A stretch of DNA of 43,607 bases from an uncultured Porphyromonadaceae bacterium (GTDB taxonomy: Bacteria; Bacteroidota; Bacteroidia; Bacteroidales; Muribaculaceae). Below the pieces are notes generated by a model. It was not told the origin of the DNA. It saw only the letters and a program-made list of their open reading frames with translations, and did no database searches. This document shows positions 1 to 8,958 of the stretch, piece by piece. The position numbers and the translations under genes were made by a program. The stretch spans positions 1 through 43,607 of the forward strand of contig CAMWSM010000017.1 of assembly GCA_947176915.1 (NCBI GenBank), in the 5' to 3' direction. The stretch's first letter is position 1. Each line of letters begins with the position of its first letter.

Positions 1-21
1 TATTTTTTTGATGAATGTTGC

Positions 22-53
22 AAAAAAGAGGCTGCGCCTATTTTGACACAGCC
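22..53 (-). terminator. Intrinsic terminator of the restriction-modification operon
   Basis: On the minus strand, bases 53 to 30 form a 9-bp stem with two G-U pairs (GGCTGTGTC with GGCGCAGCC) and a 6-base loop, followed at once by TCTTTTTT. It lies about 20 bases past the methyltransferase stop, where an intrinsic terminator is expected. Confidence 0.8.
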
Positions 54-71
54 CCATTAAATGTTGCCTTA

Positions 72-668
72 CTAACTAATAATTGTATTCACGTCAAATA
101 GTGAAATTAATCTGGATTTTTTATTAACCGGCTTTAGTGATGTAATATCTATAGCCGCTCCGTAGGATTGGAAATATCTTATAAATCTTTTAGGTTCATT
201 ACCCCAATAGATAAGGCAACATGCCATGGGTGCTCCCTTTTCATTTTCAATTCCATTTACATAAAATTTTAAACGAGTGTCCGAAAGAAAGCATATAGCA
301 TCAGCAGCCCCGAAAATATATTTTTTCCAATGACTGGTGTTAGTGGCTACCGGGATAAGAGCAATAATCTCAGAATTATATTCCTCATGAGCAAAAACAC
401 ATTTAGCTAACCAATTCTTAATAGTGGTTTTTCTACATCTATCAGAACCGTAAGGCGGATTTACATATATGGTAGGATAATTCCAATCTGACATTAACCC
501 ATCGGTCTCCGGAAGCCTGAATTCAGTTTTGGCTTCCACCATTGAATATTCATTTGAACATGGATCGAGATCTATTTCACCTCCCCAAAAGTCTTTAATA
601 GCGTTAATATACTTTGGAGGAGTACACCAACTCTGACTGGATGTATTAACTTTTCTGCCTGCTGTCAT
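72..668 (-). CDS. Dam-type DNA N6-adenine methyltransferase (phage/R-M family)
   Basis: A 198-residue protein of the small phage-type DNA N6-adenine methyltransferase family (PF05869-like), which methylates adenine in DNA using S-adenosylmethionine. Visible signatures are DLDPCS at residues 33-38, the catalytic motif IV NPPYG at 70-74, and the later LIPVATNTSHW and RLKF stretches typical of the family. Its ATG lies one base after the stop of the upstream endonuclease-like gene, so the two are cotranscribed and probably translationally coupled. In that context the likely role is protecting the host DNA against the neighbouring nuclease. Target sequence is unknown. A phage-derived solitary methylase is the alternative, less likely given the partner. 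Confidence 0.8.
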   Translation of the reverse strand: MTAGRKVNTSSQSWCTPPKYINAIKDFWGGEIDLDPCSNEYSMVEAKTEFRLPETDGLMSDWNYPTIYVNPPYGSDRCRKTTIKNWLAKCVFAHEEYNSEIIALIPVATNTSHWKKYIFGAADAICFLSDTRLKFYVNGIENEKGAPMACCLIYWGNEPKRFIRYFQSYGAAIDITSLKPVNKKSRLISLFDVNTIIS

Positions 669-669
669 A

Positions 670-1743
670 TTAATTATTATTGAGAAGATATTTAAGTTGG
701 TCCTTAATCTCAGTCATTGACATTCCTTGTGGAGAAATAACATTAAACCAGTTTTCTATTAACTTAATATTTTTGCTAAAGAAATGTGTTAAAGCATTAT
801 GGGCATTGAGAGATATACGTGATTTTGTAAATGTATTCATCTTTTTACCTTCACGGTAGCTCTCAATAAACGCTTCTCTAATGGGAATATATTCAGGTTG
901 AGGAGACAAAATAGTTTTTTCAATAAACGAACCTAATCCTTCGTCTGTTAGAAACAGTAACCTGTCATAACTTTCTGCCAGAACTTTTAATTCTTTGTTC
1001 ATATCAGCTGAAGAGAACCAATTCCCATGATTGCTTACTATTCCAAATGATAGAATAAAATTTTCTACTGCATTGAATTGTATGCATGCTTTCAATGCTA
1101 CTTCATAATCTTCAGTAAATATTTCTCCATCCTTAAAATAAATACCATAAACTTTTCCCTCATTATCTCTTACTTTCTGTAAGGAAGAGGATTTCAGTGC
1201 TACGTAGGCTCCTTGTTTTGCCTTTTCTATTGTCTGAGGACCCTTTTTTTGACCTTCTTCCACTCCGACTCTCTTACATTCAAACATTGCTGAAGCCTGA
1301 GGACTTAGAAGTGAGAATACTATTGATTCGTTTATTAAATTACATACCCCGATATAATTGGCATCCATCCCAATTATAGATGAATTTTTTACAATATTGT
1401 TTTTATCAATAAAGTTACCGCTTTTTTCTTTTGATGGATAAAAATTAAATATGCTTCGGAGTTTACTATAAGTCAAAGGTTTAGTTAAATCGGTTCTATT
1501 TTTATGTAGGATTCTATGCAACGTAAATTCTACATTATGCGTGATTTCCGGATTCCCATATTCCGGTAATTTAGTTTCTATTTCAATATTAGCGGCTAAG
1601 CCCCATTGTCTGAGTAAATAATAAGTAATAATTTCCACTATGGTTCCTAAAGCTCTCCCGGCAGCTTTCTTCGCATCTTTTTTTGTGGAAAAGATTGTTG
1701 AAGCCAGACTTTTTTGTAGAACGTCTATTGATTTATAGCTCAT
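670..1743 (-). CDS. Putative type II restriction endonuclease (PD-(D/E)XK-like)
   Basis: A 357-residue protein that I do not recognise as a named restriction enzyme. It has the form of a PD-(D/E)XK nuclease: an N-terminal helix with GRALGTIVE (residues 29-37), an acidic residue at D127 (GMDANY), and a strand with the E-x-K signature FECK at 154-157, followed by a Gln/Lys-rich helix (GPQTIEKAKQGAYVA). No membrane segment or signal peptide is visible. It stands first in a two-gene operon with the adenine methyltransferase one base downstream, behind a good promoter, which supports a restriction-modification system. Nuclease first and methylase second is not the safest order for establishment, unless expression is controlled in another way. 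Function rests on context plus the weak motif. Confidence 0.6.
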   Translation of the reverse strand: MSYKSIDVLQKSLASTIFSTKKDAKKAAGRALGTIVEIITYYLLRQWGLAANIEIETKLPEYGNPEITHNVEFTLHRILHKNRTDLTKPLTYSKLRSIFNFYPSKEKSGNFIDKNNIVKNSSIIGMDANYIGVCNLINESIVFSLLSPQASAMFECKRVGVEEGQKKGPQTIEKAKQGAYVALKSSSLQKVRDNEGKVYGIYFKDGEIFTEDYEVALKACIQFNAVENFILSFGIVSNHGNWFSSADMNKELKVLAESYDRLLFLTDEGLGSFIEKTILSPQPEYIPIREAFIESYREGKKMNTFTKSRISLNAHNALTHFFSKNIKLIENWFNVISPQGMSMTEIKDQLKYLLNNN

Positions 1744-1764
1744 ACGATGATAGTTTATTAACTA

Positions 1765-1795
1765 CAAAAGTACAATTTTTTTTTGATATTTCAAA
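1765..1795 (-). promoter_or_regulatory. Promoter of the restriction-modification operon
   Basis: On the minus strand, TTTG at 1795-1792, a 19-base gap, then TACTTTTG at 1772-1765 matches the Bacteroidetes TTTG / TAnnTTTG promoter. The first ATG, at 1743, is about 22 bases downstream. The -33 box lies against that of the divergent NUDIX promoter. Confidence 0.7.
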
Positions 1796-1826
1796 TTGAA
1801 TAATAGATAAAAATTGATTAACTTTG
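1796..1826 (+). promoter_or_regulatory. Promoter of the NUDIX regulator gene
   Basis: TTG at 1796-1798, a 20-base gap, then TAACTTTG at 1819-1826, a near-perfect Bacteroidetes promoter. The in-frame TTG at 1824 is part of the -7 box, which rules it out as the start codon and points to ATG 1851. Confidence 0.75.
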
Positions 1827-1850
1827 CGTCAAAATTACGTATTTGGAGAT

Positions 1851-2762
1851 ATGAGTGATCAACAACATAATAATCGTCAGCCGGAGATAGAGAAGCATCG
1901 CGACTCTATCCCGGGAAGTTACACTTATCCCTATCCCCATCCTGCGGTTGCTGCCGATTGCATAATTTTTGGTTTTGACGGCAACTCTCTTAAACTTCTC
2001 CTAATTGAAAGAGGGAACGAGCCTTTTTTAGGATACTGGGCGCTGCCGGGAGGATTCCTGCATCAGGATGAGACCATCGATGAATGTGCAGCAAGGGAAT
2101 TGCGAGAAGAAACTAATCTCAGAAACGTTTATCTCGAACAGTTCAAGGTGTTCAGCAATCCTAAGCGGGATCCTCGCGAACGAGTTATGTCGGTCGCTTT
2201 TATTGCCCTCGTTCGTCCTTCTGATTTTAATGTGATTCCGGGCGATGATGCGGCAGAGGTTGGCTGGTTTGATGCTGATGCTCTTCCCGCGCTTGCTTTC
2301 GACCATAAGCAGATAATAGTTGAAGCACGTGAACGGCTTAAAGAGATTCTGCATCTGAAGCCCATCGCCTTCAATCTTCTTAACAGGTATTTCTCCCTCG
2401 GGGAATTGCAGAGAGTATATGAGGTAATAAATAATACTACCTACGACCGCCGCAATTTCACACGTTCCGTGCAGGAAGCCGGAATTGTTGAGGCGACCGA
2501 CGTGAAGCCTCGAAAAGCCCGTAACCGTCCTCCAAGACTTTACCGCGCTTCCCAACGCATCGTTATGGAGGAGGAGGTTGAAATCAATTATAGCAACTCT
2601 TCCAGCTCCTTAATTAAAGATAGACTTGAAGATATGATTGTCAGCCTCTTTGATTCTACGGATGACTTGGATTCATCTATGCCTGAGGAAGAGAAGAAAA
2701 CCACTCGGAAAGAGAGCCCTACAAAAGGTCTCTTTGATTTTCTGAATAGGTTTTTAAAATAA
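1851..2762 (+). CDS. NUDIX-domain protein with C-terminal winged helix (NrtR/AraR-like regulator)
   Basis: A 303-residue protein. Residues about 32-160 are a NUDIX domain with an almost complete NUDIX box (G68, E74, R82-E83, E86-E87; Asn replaces the usual Gly at 89). Residues about 180-245 resemble the winged-helix DNA-binding domain of NrtR-type regulators. These bind a nucleotide-sugar or ADP-ribose-like ligand in the NUDIX fold, and Bacteroides AraR is built the same way. The glutamates are intact, so hydrolysis may be retained. A Ser/Asp/Lys-rich tail of about 60 residues follows and is unusual. The ATG at 1851 has GGAG two bases upstream. No sugar operon adjoins, so the ligand is unknown; autoregulation and control of the divergent restriction operon are possible. 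Confidence 0.75.
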   Translation: MSDQQHNNRQPEIEKHRDSIPGSYTYPYPHPAVAADCIIFGFDGNSLKLLLIERGNEPFLGYWALPGGFLHQDETIDECAARELREETNLRNVYLEQFKVFSNPKRDPRERVMSVAFIALVRPSDFNVIPGDDAAEVGWFDADALPALAFDHKQIIVEARERLKEILHLKPIAFNLLNRYFSLGELQRVYEVINNTTYDRRNFTRSVQEAGIVEATDVKPRKARNRPPRLYRASQRIVMEEEVEINYSNSSSSLIKDRLEDMIVSLFDSTDDLDSSMPEEEKKTTRKESPTKGLFDFLNRFLK

Positions 2763-2899
2763 TTGTCAAAAAAACACAATTTACCGTTTACCTTTTTCCT
2801 ATTTTAAGTATTTTAGAATGTAGACGATTTGAAAACCGTTCAGGTTATCCAGTCGCCCCGCCAAAACAAAGAAACATCAACAAAACATTCAAAACAAAA

Positions 2900-3610
2900 A
2901 TGGGAAAAACCAAAACCACCTGCTTCAACCTCATCATTCTTGATGAAAGCGGCTCAATGAGCCATCTCACTCCGCAGACAGTTGCCGGATGTAATGAAAC
3001 TCTCAACGTTATCCGTTCTCTGCAGAAGAAATACGATGATACGCAGCGTCAGCTTGTCAGTATCTATGTCTTCCAGTCAGGAAATCCTGAACTCCCCTCC
3101 CGTTATCTATGCAAGAACGTTCCGGTGCAGGATGTGAAAGATATTACTGATAAGGACTACCGTCCGTATGGTTGCACACCCTTGCTTGATGCAGTAGGCT
3201 CGACTCTTGTGGATCTTAAGGCAGTAGCGTCCACACATGAGGATTCAGTTGCCTCTGTAACCATAATCACTGACGGAATGGAAAATTCATCGACCGATTA
3301 TTCATGGCAGCAAGTGGCAGACCTCATATCCCAGCTTAAAGAGCTTGGCTGGAATTTCAATTTCATCGGAGCTAATATTGATGTTGAAAAGGTGTCGCAG
3401 AGAATGAACATAGACAATAGTATGGCTTTCAAGGCTACCGCAAAGGGAACCGCAGACATGATGGATAGTTATTCCGAGAATCTTGCTTCCTTCCATGAGG
3501 ATCGTGTGTGTCATGAACGCGCCATGAATATCGATGAAAGGATCGCCTACCGAAAGAAACGCTCAAAATCATTCTTCCACCCTGATTCAAATGAGAGTGA
3601 ACCCTATTGA
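2900..3610 (+). CDS. VWA-domain protein, probably cytoplasmic
   Basis: A 236-residue protein, nearly all a single von Willebrand factor A domain. The metal-ion-dependent adhesion site is visible as DESGS (residues 15-19), the Thr of CTPLLD in the middle, and ITDG further on. No signal peptide, lipobox or transmembrane helix is present, so it is probably cytoplasmic and binds a partner protein through the MIDAS metal. No MoxR-type ATPase, the usual partner of bacterial VWA proteins, adjoins it. It is monocistronic, with a 137-base upstream gap and a strong terminator-like hairpin downstream. TerY-like proteins share this organisation, but no tellurite-resistance genes are present and a role cannot be assigned. 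Confidence 0.75.
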   Translation: MGKTKTTCFNLIILDESGSMSHLTPQTVAGCNETLNVIRSLQKKYDDTQRQLVSIYVFQSGNPELPSRYLCKNVPVQDVKDITDKDYRPYGCTPLLDAVGSTLVDLKAVASTHEDSVASVTIITDGMENSSTDYSWQQVADLISQLKELGWNFNFIGANIDVEKVSQRMNIDNSMAFKATAKGTADMMDSYSENLASFHEDRVCHERAMNIDERIAYRKKRSKSFFHPDSNESEPY

Positions 3611-3687
3611 TTAAATAAGGTGTGAAAAATAGCACATAACAGGAAGAGGGGTTCTCACAATTTTACTCCTTTTTGTTACGTTTTAAT

Positions 3688-3726
3688 AATCAGGCAGCAC
3701 ATATCAGTGCAGCCTGATTGTTTTTT
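3688..3726 (+). terminator. Terminator hairpin directly before the aminotransferase start
   Basis: AATCAGGC (3688-3695) pairs with GCCTGATT (3712-3719). Across a symmetric A-A mismatch, GCAC (697-700 of 3697-3700) pairs with GTGC (3707-3710); the loop is 6 bases and six T residues follow. It could terminate the VWA gene, but the next start codon is only 5 bases beyond the T tract. Confidence 0.75.
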
Positions 3727-3731
3727 AATTT

Positions 3732-4895
3732 ATGGCTGAACGTATTCTTCTATGTCTCTGCCACATGAGTGGACGTGAGATGGATTTTATCAAGGAGGCA
3801 TTTGCCGATAACTGGGTAGTGCCTTTAGGTCCGAATGTAACGGGGTTTGAAAAAGATCTTGAAAAATTCTTCTTTGGCTCCGATAACGAGCACCGCATCG
3901 TGGCTCTATCTTCCGGCACTGCCGCCATTCATCTTGCCCTTGTCGCTCTTGGAGTAGGACAGGGGGATGAAGTGATGGTGCAGAGTTTCACGTTCAGTGC
4001 CTCTGCAAATCCTGTTACCTACGTTGGAGCGACTCCCGTCTTCGTTGATTCCGAGCCGGAAACATGGAATATGGATCCCGAACTTCTTGATCGTGCCATT
4101 GCCGAGCGCATAGAAAAGAGAGGAAAAAAACCAAAGGCTATCATACCCGTATATCTCTACGGTATGCCTGCTAAAATTGATGAAATATTAGCAGTGGCAG
4201 AGAAATGGGGTATACCTGTTGTTGAGGATTCGGCAGAGGCGTTCGGCTCTAAATATAATGGGAAATATTGCGGCACTTTCGGGCGTTTCGGAATAGAATC
4301 CTTTAACGGTAACAAAATGATAACCACCTCCGGTGGCGGAGCGCTGATTTGTCCGGATGAGACAGTGGCGAAATTGGTTACCAATTATGCCACTCAATCC
4401 CGTGAGCCTGCTCCATGGTATCAGCATGAACGCGTAGGCTTCAATTATCGCCTCAGCAATATATGCGCCGGAATAGGGCGGGGACAAATGACCGTCGCAG
4501 ATGAGCATCTGCGCCATCATCGCCATGTGCAGCAGTTATATAGGGAATTATTCGCCGATATTCCCGGGATAGAACTTCATGACAATCCTTCAGAGAAATT
4601 TGATAGCAATTTTTGGCTATGCGCCATTACCTTCTCCCCGGAAGCAAAGGTGAAAGGTGACGACGGATGCGGTTGTCCGGAGGCAATGCGCAGGGCGATG
4701 GAGAAGGAAAACATAGAGACACGCCATCTTTGGAAGCCAATGCATCTCCAGCCTTTCTTCTCCAAATCTCCCGCATACGTCAACGGAGTGAGCGAAGACC
4801 TTTTCAGCCGCGGCCTATGCCTCCCTGCCGGACCCTGGGTGGGGGAAAAGGAGGTGGAGCGCATTGTGGACACCATCAAACGCAATATCTGCTGA
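3732..4895 (+). CDS. DegT/DnrJ/EryC1/StrS-family PLP aminotransferase
   Basis: A 387-residue sugar aminotransferase of the PglE/ArnB type, which moves an amino group onto a nucleotide-activated keto-sugar for cell-surface glycans. The family start (HMSG...IKEAF...NWVVPLGPNVTGFE) is present, followed by SSGTAAIHLAL in the cofactor-binding region, VVEDSAEAFGS, and the Schiff-base lysine K195 in FNGNKM. The N-terminal ERILLCLCHMSG stretch looks like the conserved family beginning, which supports ATG 3732 over later Met codons despite the hairpin directly upstream. No other sugar-nucleotide gene adjoins. It ends at its own terminator, so it appears monocistronic. Confidence 0.88.
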   Translation: MAERILLCLCHMSGREMDFIKEAFADNWVVPLGPNVTGFEKDLEKFFFGSDNEHRIVALSSGTAAIHLALVALGVGQGDEVMVQSFTFSASANPVTYVGATPVFVDSEPETWNMDPELLDRAIAERIEKRGKKPKAIIPVYLYGMPAKIDEILAVAEKWGIPVVEDSAEAFGSKYNGKYCGTFGRFGIESFNGNKMITTSGGGALICPDETVAKLVTNYATQSREPAPWYQHERVGFNYRLSNICAGIGRGQMTVADEHLRHHRHVQQLYRELFADIPGIELHDNPSEKFDSNFWLCAITFSPEAKVKGDDGCGCPEAMRRAMEKENIETRHLWKPMHLQPFFSKSPAYVNGVSEDLFSRGLCLPAGPWVGEKEVERIVDTIKRNIC

Positions 4896-4928
4896 TTTAA
4901 GTTTCACACCCCCCTGACCGTTCAAGCT

Positions 4929-4970
4929 CGCCTTAATTTTTCATTTGGGAAAAATTAAGGCGTTTTTATT
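4929..4970 (+). terminator. Strong intrinsic terminator after the aminotransferase gene
   Basis: A perfect 14-bp stem (4929-4942 with 4949-4962, CGCCTTAATTTTTC and its complement) has a 6-base loop and is followed by TTTTTATTTT. It separates the aminotransferase gene from the fumarate reductase promoter. Confidence 0.92.
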
Positions 4971-5001
4971 TTGTCTGAATGATTAAAAAAACTTAAATTT
5001 G
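4971..5001 (+). promoter_or_regulatory. Promoter of the fumarate reductase operon
   Basis: TTG at 4971-4973 (within TTTTG), a 20-base gap, then TAAATTTG at 4994-5001 match the Bacteroidetes promoter. Transcription would begin near 5008, leaving an untranslated leader of about 110 bases with a possible CCCC/GGGG hairpin (about 5022-5046). Confidence 0.8.
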
Positions 5002-5120
5002 CATTTGATTCTCTGAACTGTCCCCTTTTCCACCGCAGCAAGGGGATAGGCACAGGGGTAACAAACCTGATAAACCAAACTAAAAACATCAAATAAACTC
5101 AAATTTAATTCAGAACTGCT

Positions 5121-6116
5121 ATGTGGTTATCAAGCTCATCTGTAGGACGTAAGTTCGTGATGGCCCTCACCGGCGCCGCGCTCGTCCTATTCGTCACATT
5201 TCACTGTTTGATGAATGCCGTAGCAATCTGCTGGCCCGCCGCCTATAATTCCATCTGTGAATTTTTAGGCGCTAACTGGTATGCGCTCATCGCGTCAGTA
5301 GGTCTCGCTGCGTTGCTCATCATCCACATCATCTATGCGGTGATGTTAACTCTTCAGAACCGTAAGGCACGCGGCAATGACCGCTACCTTATCTCCAAGA
5401 CTCCGAAAGGAGTGGAGTGGTCAAGCCAGAACATGCTTGTGCTCGGTATCGTAATCCTTGCCTTCCTCGTTGTCCACATGATTCAATTCTGGGCAAAGAT
5501 GCAGCTTCAGGAGATTCGTGGTGTGCATGACGTACTGCCCCCTGCAGCCGGCACCCTCTTTATTCAGGAGGCATTTTCACAGGTTTACACTCCGATTGTC
5601 TATATCATCGGCTTCGTAGCGCTTTGGTTCCACTTCAACCACGGTTTCTGGTCGATGTTCCAGTCTTGCGGTTGGGATAACCAGATATGGATCGAGCGTC
5701 TCAAGAAGATTGCCTGCTGGTGGGCTACAATCGTTGTAGCATGCTTCATCGCTCAGGCTATTGTCTTCACTGTTAACGCACATCGCGATTATTACAAGAC
5801 AAACGAGGTGCTCCGTCAGCAATATAAGGAGATGATTATCCCGATGTTTGAGAAAGATTTCGGTCCTGATGCAGCCAATGCTATCTCAGCTGCTCCTTTC
5901 GATCAGATGAAGCAGATGGTTAAGGGCACCCTTTCACAGATGGAAAGCCCTGAGGCTAAGGCATACTTCCAGAATGAACCCGGACTGGATGGTAAAATCG
6001 AGACACTCCGTGCGGCAGCAGCCCTCATCGACTATCTTGATGTTGAGACTGAATCCGAAGAGCTTCCCGCGGTAGCCCCCTCAAATCCCGGAGCAGATAA
6101 CCACAACCATAACTAA
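5121..6116 (+). CDS. frdC: Fumarate reductase / succinate dehydrogenase cytochrome b subunit
   Basis: The membrane anchor of the quinol:fumarate reductase complex, which passes electrons from menaquinol through heme b to FrdB and FrdA; in Bacteroidales it is central to anaerobic succinate production. Residues 1-225 hold about five membrane helices with conserved histidines (for example [34 protein letters not shown]) that fit heme ligation. The protein is 331 residues long: about 100 residues beyond the last helix form a charged, Ala/Glu-rich C-terminal extension ending NHNHN, longer than I would expect for this family. It is first in a tight operon with frdA and frdB. The symbol frdC could equally be written sdhC. 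Confidence 0.9.
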   Translation: MWLSSSSVGRKFVMALTGAALVLFVTFHCLMNAVAICWPAAYNSICEFLGANWYALIASVGLAALLIIHIIYAVMLTLQNRKARGNDRYLISKTPKGVEWSSQNMLVLGIVILAFLVVHMIQFWAKMQLQEIRGVHDVLPPAAGTLFIQEAFSQVYTPIVYIIGFVALWFHFNHGFWSMFQSCGWDNQIWIERLKKIACWWATIVVACFIAQAIVFTVNAHRDYYKTNEVLRQQYKEMIIPMFEKDFGPDAANAISAAPFDQMKQMVKGTLSQMESPEAKAYFQNEPGLDGKIETLRAAAALIDYLDVETESEELPAVAPSNPGADNHNHN

Positions 6117-6124
6117 TTAGCGAT

Positions 6125-8149
6125 ATGGAAAATATCAAAGAAACTATCAAAGTAATGAGTCCGGCAGATTCCAAAATCCCGGAGGGTCCTATCGCTGAGA
6201 AATGGACCAACTACAAGGCTCATCAGAAGCTCGTTAACCCCGCCAACAAGCGTAAGCTTGACGTTATCGTAGTAGGCACAGGTCTTGCAGGTGCTTCCGC
6301 CGCATCCACACTTGCCGAACTTGGCTTTAACGTGCTTAACTTCTGCATACAGGACAGCCCGCGCCGTGCTCACTCTATTGCTGCGCAGGGTGGTATAAAC
6401 GCTGCCAAGAATTATCAGAACGACGGCGACTCTGTTTATCGTCTTTTCTATGATACGGTTAAGGGTGGTGACTACCGTGCCCGCGAAGCCAACGTTTATC
6501 GTCTTGCGGAGGTTGCCAACAACATCATTGACCAGTGTGTAGCTCAGGGTGTTCCTTTCGCTCGTGAATACGGCGGTCTTCTTGCTAACCGTTCGTTTGG
6601 CGGCGCTCAGGTTAGCCGTACTTTCTATGCAAAAGGTCAGACAGGCCAGCAGCTTCTTCTGGGGGCTTACTCATCGCTCAACCGCCAGATTCAGGCAGGT
6701 AAGGTGAAGAGCTTCAACCGTTATGAGATGCACGATGTTGTGCTTGTTAAAGATAAGGATGGTGTGGAGCGTGCTCGCGGCATCATCGCCAAAAATCTTG
6801 TAACAGGCAAGTTCGAGCGTTTCGCCGCACATGCCGTTGTAATCGCTACCGGCGGTTATGGCAACACCTACTTCCTGTCAACCAACGCTATGGGCTGTAA
6901 CGTATCAGCTGCAATGGCTTGCTATCGTAAGGGCGCTTACTTCGCAAATCCCGCTTACGTTCAGATTCACCCGACTTGTATCCCCGTTCACGGCGACAAG
7001 CAGTCTAAGCTGACCCTTATGTCTGAGTCTCTCCGTAACGACGGACGTATATGGGTTCCTAAGAAGAAAGAGGATGCTGAGAAACTTCAGAAAGGTCAGA
7101 TCAAGGGGTCTGATATTCCTGAGGAGGATCGCGACTATTATCTCGAACGCCGTTATCCCGCATTCGGTAACCTCGTGCCCCGCGACGTTGCGTCTCGTGC
7201 TGCGAAAGAGCGTTGCGATGCCGGCTTTGGCGTGAACAACACCGGACTTGCAGTATTCCTTGATTTCTCAGAGGCTATCAACCGTCTTGGCATTGACGTG
7301 GTTCGCCAGCGCTACGGTAACCTCTTCGATATGTATGAGGAGATCACTGACGTAAATCCCGGTGAACTCGCACGTACCACCAATGGCGTTAACTATTATA
7401 ACCCTATGATGATCTTCCCCGCTATCCACTACACAATGGGTGGCATCTGGGTAGATTACGAGCTCCAGACCTCAATTAAAGGTCTTTTCGCAATCGGCGA
7501 GTGTAACTTCTCCGATCACGGTGCAAACCGTCTCGGTGCATCTGCCCTCATGCAGGGTCTTGCCGACGGTTATTTCGTGCTTCCTTATACAATTCAGAAC
7601 TATCTGAGCGATCAGATTACCGTGCCTCATTTCTCTACAGATCTTCCCGAATTTGACGAAGCAGAAGCCAAATGTCAGGCAGAGATGGACAAGCTTATGA
7701 ATATCAAGGGTAAACGTTCAGTTGACTCTATCCATAAGGAACTTGGCCATATTATGTGGGAATACGTAGGCATGGCTCGCGACAAAGAGGGTCTTGAACT
7801 TGCCATCAAGAAACTTGGCGATCTCCGTGAGGTATTCAATAAGGATCTTTTCATCCCGGGCAGCCAGGAGGGAATGAATGTAGAGCTTGACAAGGCATTC
7901 CGCCTTAACGACTTCATCACAATGGGTGAACTTATCGCTTACGATGCCCTCAGCCGTAACGAGAGCTGTGGCGGCCACTTCCGCACAGAGTATCAGACTG
8001 AGGAGGGCGAGGCTAAGCGCGACGACCAGAACTGCTTCTATGTAAGCTGCTGGGATTACGCCGGAAGCGACACCAAAGCTCCTACACTCATCAAAGAGCC
8101 TCTCCACTATGAGGCTATCAAGGTTCAGACACGTAACTATAAGTCATAA
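6125..8149 (+). CDS. frdA: Fumarate reductase / succinate dehydrogenase flavoprotein subunit
   Basis: The 674-residue catalytic subunit that interconverts fumarate and succinate. It has the dinucleotide-binding GTGLAG (residues 51-56) and the stretch [18 protein letters not shown], in which H83 is the expected site of covalent FAD attachment. Further on come the substrate-site regions IHPTCIP and [10 protein letters not shown] and the GLFAIGECN stretch near the C-terminal FAD contacts. The length suits the longer Bacteroidetes/epsilon-type subunits. It starts 8 bases after frdC stops and is followed 26 bases later by frdB, so the three subunits are cotranscribed and the soluble part faces the cytoplasm. 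Confidence 0.95.
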   Translation: MENIKETIKVMSPADSKIPEGPIAEKWTNYKAHQKLVNPANKRKLDVIVVGTGLAGASAASTLAELGFNVLNFCIQDSPRRAHSIAAQGGINAAKNYQNDGDSVYRLFYDTVKGGDYRAREANVYRLAEVANNIIDQCVAQGVPFAREYGGLLANRSFGGAQVSRTFYAKGQTGQQLLLGAYSSLNRQIQAGKVKSFNRYEMHDVVLVKDKDGVERARGIIAKNLVTGKFERFAAHAVVIATGGYGNTYFLSTNAMGCNVSAAMACYRKGAYFANPAYVQIHPTCIPVHGDKQSKLTLMSESLRNDGRIWVPKKKEDAEKLQKGQIKGSDIPEEDRDYYLERRYPAFGNLVPRDVASRAAKERCDAGFGVNNTGLAVFLDFSEAINRLGIDVVRQRYGNLFDMYEEITDVNPGELARTTNGVNYYNPMMIFPAIHYTMGGIWVDYELQTSIKGLFAIGECNFSDHGANRLGASALMQGLADGYFVLPYTIQNYLSDQITVPHFSTDLPEFDEAEAKCQAEMDKLMNIKGKRSVDSIHKELGHIMWEYVGMARDKEGLELAIKKLGDLREVFNKDLFIPGSQEGMNVELDKAFRLNDFITMGELIAYDALSRNESCGGHFRTEYQTEEGEAKRDDQNCFYVSCWDYAGSDTKAPTLIKEPLHYEAIKVQTRNYKS

Positions 8150-8175
8150 TCCTCTTTTAAACAGAAATTTCAATC

Positions 8176-8934
8176 ATGGAAGAAAATATAATGAAAGTCA
8201 ACCTCAAGGTTTGGCGTCAGGAGAATGCCAAGGCACAGGGTGGGTTTGTGACTTATACAGACGTTGAGACCACTCCCGACACCTCATTCCTTGAGACACT
8301 TGATATCCTCAACGAGTCGCTCGTTGAGAAAGGCGAGGAGCCTATCGTGTTCGACCACGACTGCCGCGAGGGTATCTGCGGTATGTGCTCGCTTTATATC
8401 AACGGACACCCCCACGGTCCTGCTACAGGCGCTACTACCTGCCAGCTCTACATGCGTCGTTTCCAGAACGGAGAGACAATCACCGTGGAGCCTTGGCGTT
8501 CCGCAGCTTTCCCGGTGATCAAAGACCTTATGGTAGACCGTAACGCATTCGACAAAATCCAGCAGGCAGGCGGTTATGTATCGTTCAACTGCGGTGGCGC
8601 TCAGGATGCTAATGATCTCCCCATCTCAAAGGTGAACGCAGATGAGGCTATGGATTCCGCAAGCTGCATCGGCTGCGGCGCTTGTGTGGCAGCCTGCAAG
8701 AACGGCTCTGCAATGCTTTTCGTGTCTGCCAAGATCAGCCAGCTTGCCCTCCTTCCGCAGGGTGAAGTGGAGAAAGACCGTCGTGTTCGCGCAATGGTTG
8801 CTAAGATGGATGAACTCGGTTTCGGCAACTGCACCAACACCGGCGCATGCTCAGCTGAGTGTCCCAAGAATATCAAGCTTGCCAATATCGGCAGAATGAA
8901 CCGTCAGTTCATCGCGGCAAAATGCAAGGAGTAA
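8176..8934 (+). CDS. frdB: Fumarate reductase / succinate dehydrogenase iron-sulfur subunit
   Basis: The 252-residue iron-sulfur subunit carrying electrons between the membrane heme and FAD. The N-terminal ferredoxin domain binds [2Fe-2S] through CREGICGMC plus a later Cys (TTCQLYM). The C-terminal domain has [11 protein letters not shown] and [12 protein letters not shown], supplying the Cys ligands of the [4Fe-4S] and [3Fe-4S] clusters. It is the last gene of the frdCAB operon. The start could be ATG 8176 or ATG 8191 (MKVNLK): the purine-rich bases after the first ATG could serve as a ribosome site for the second. I kept the longer form. Confidence 0.94.
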   Translation: MEENIMKVNLKVWRQENAKAQGGFVTYTDVETTPDTSFLETLDILNESLVEKGEEPIVFDHDCREGICGMCSLYINGHPHGPATGATTCQLYMRRFQNGETITVEPWRSAAFPVIKDLMVDRNAFDKIQQAGGYVSFNCGGAQDANDLPISKVNADEAMDSASCIGCGACVAACKNGSAMLFVSAKISQLALLPQGEVEKDRRVRAMVAKMDELGFGNCTNTGACSAECPKNIKLANIGRMNRQFIAAKCKE

Positions 8935-8958
8935 TCATTCAGGCGCCCGGCGCCGGAT

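Noticed and set aside
1824-1850. TTG at 1824 as start of the NUDIX gene
   Set aside because: It overlaps the -7 box of the promoter; ATG 1851 is the first usable start.
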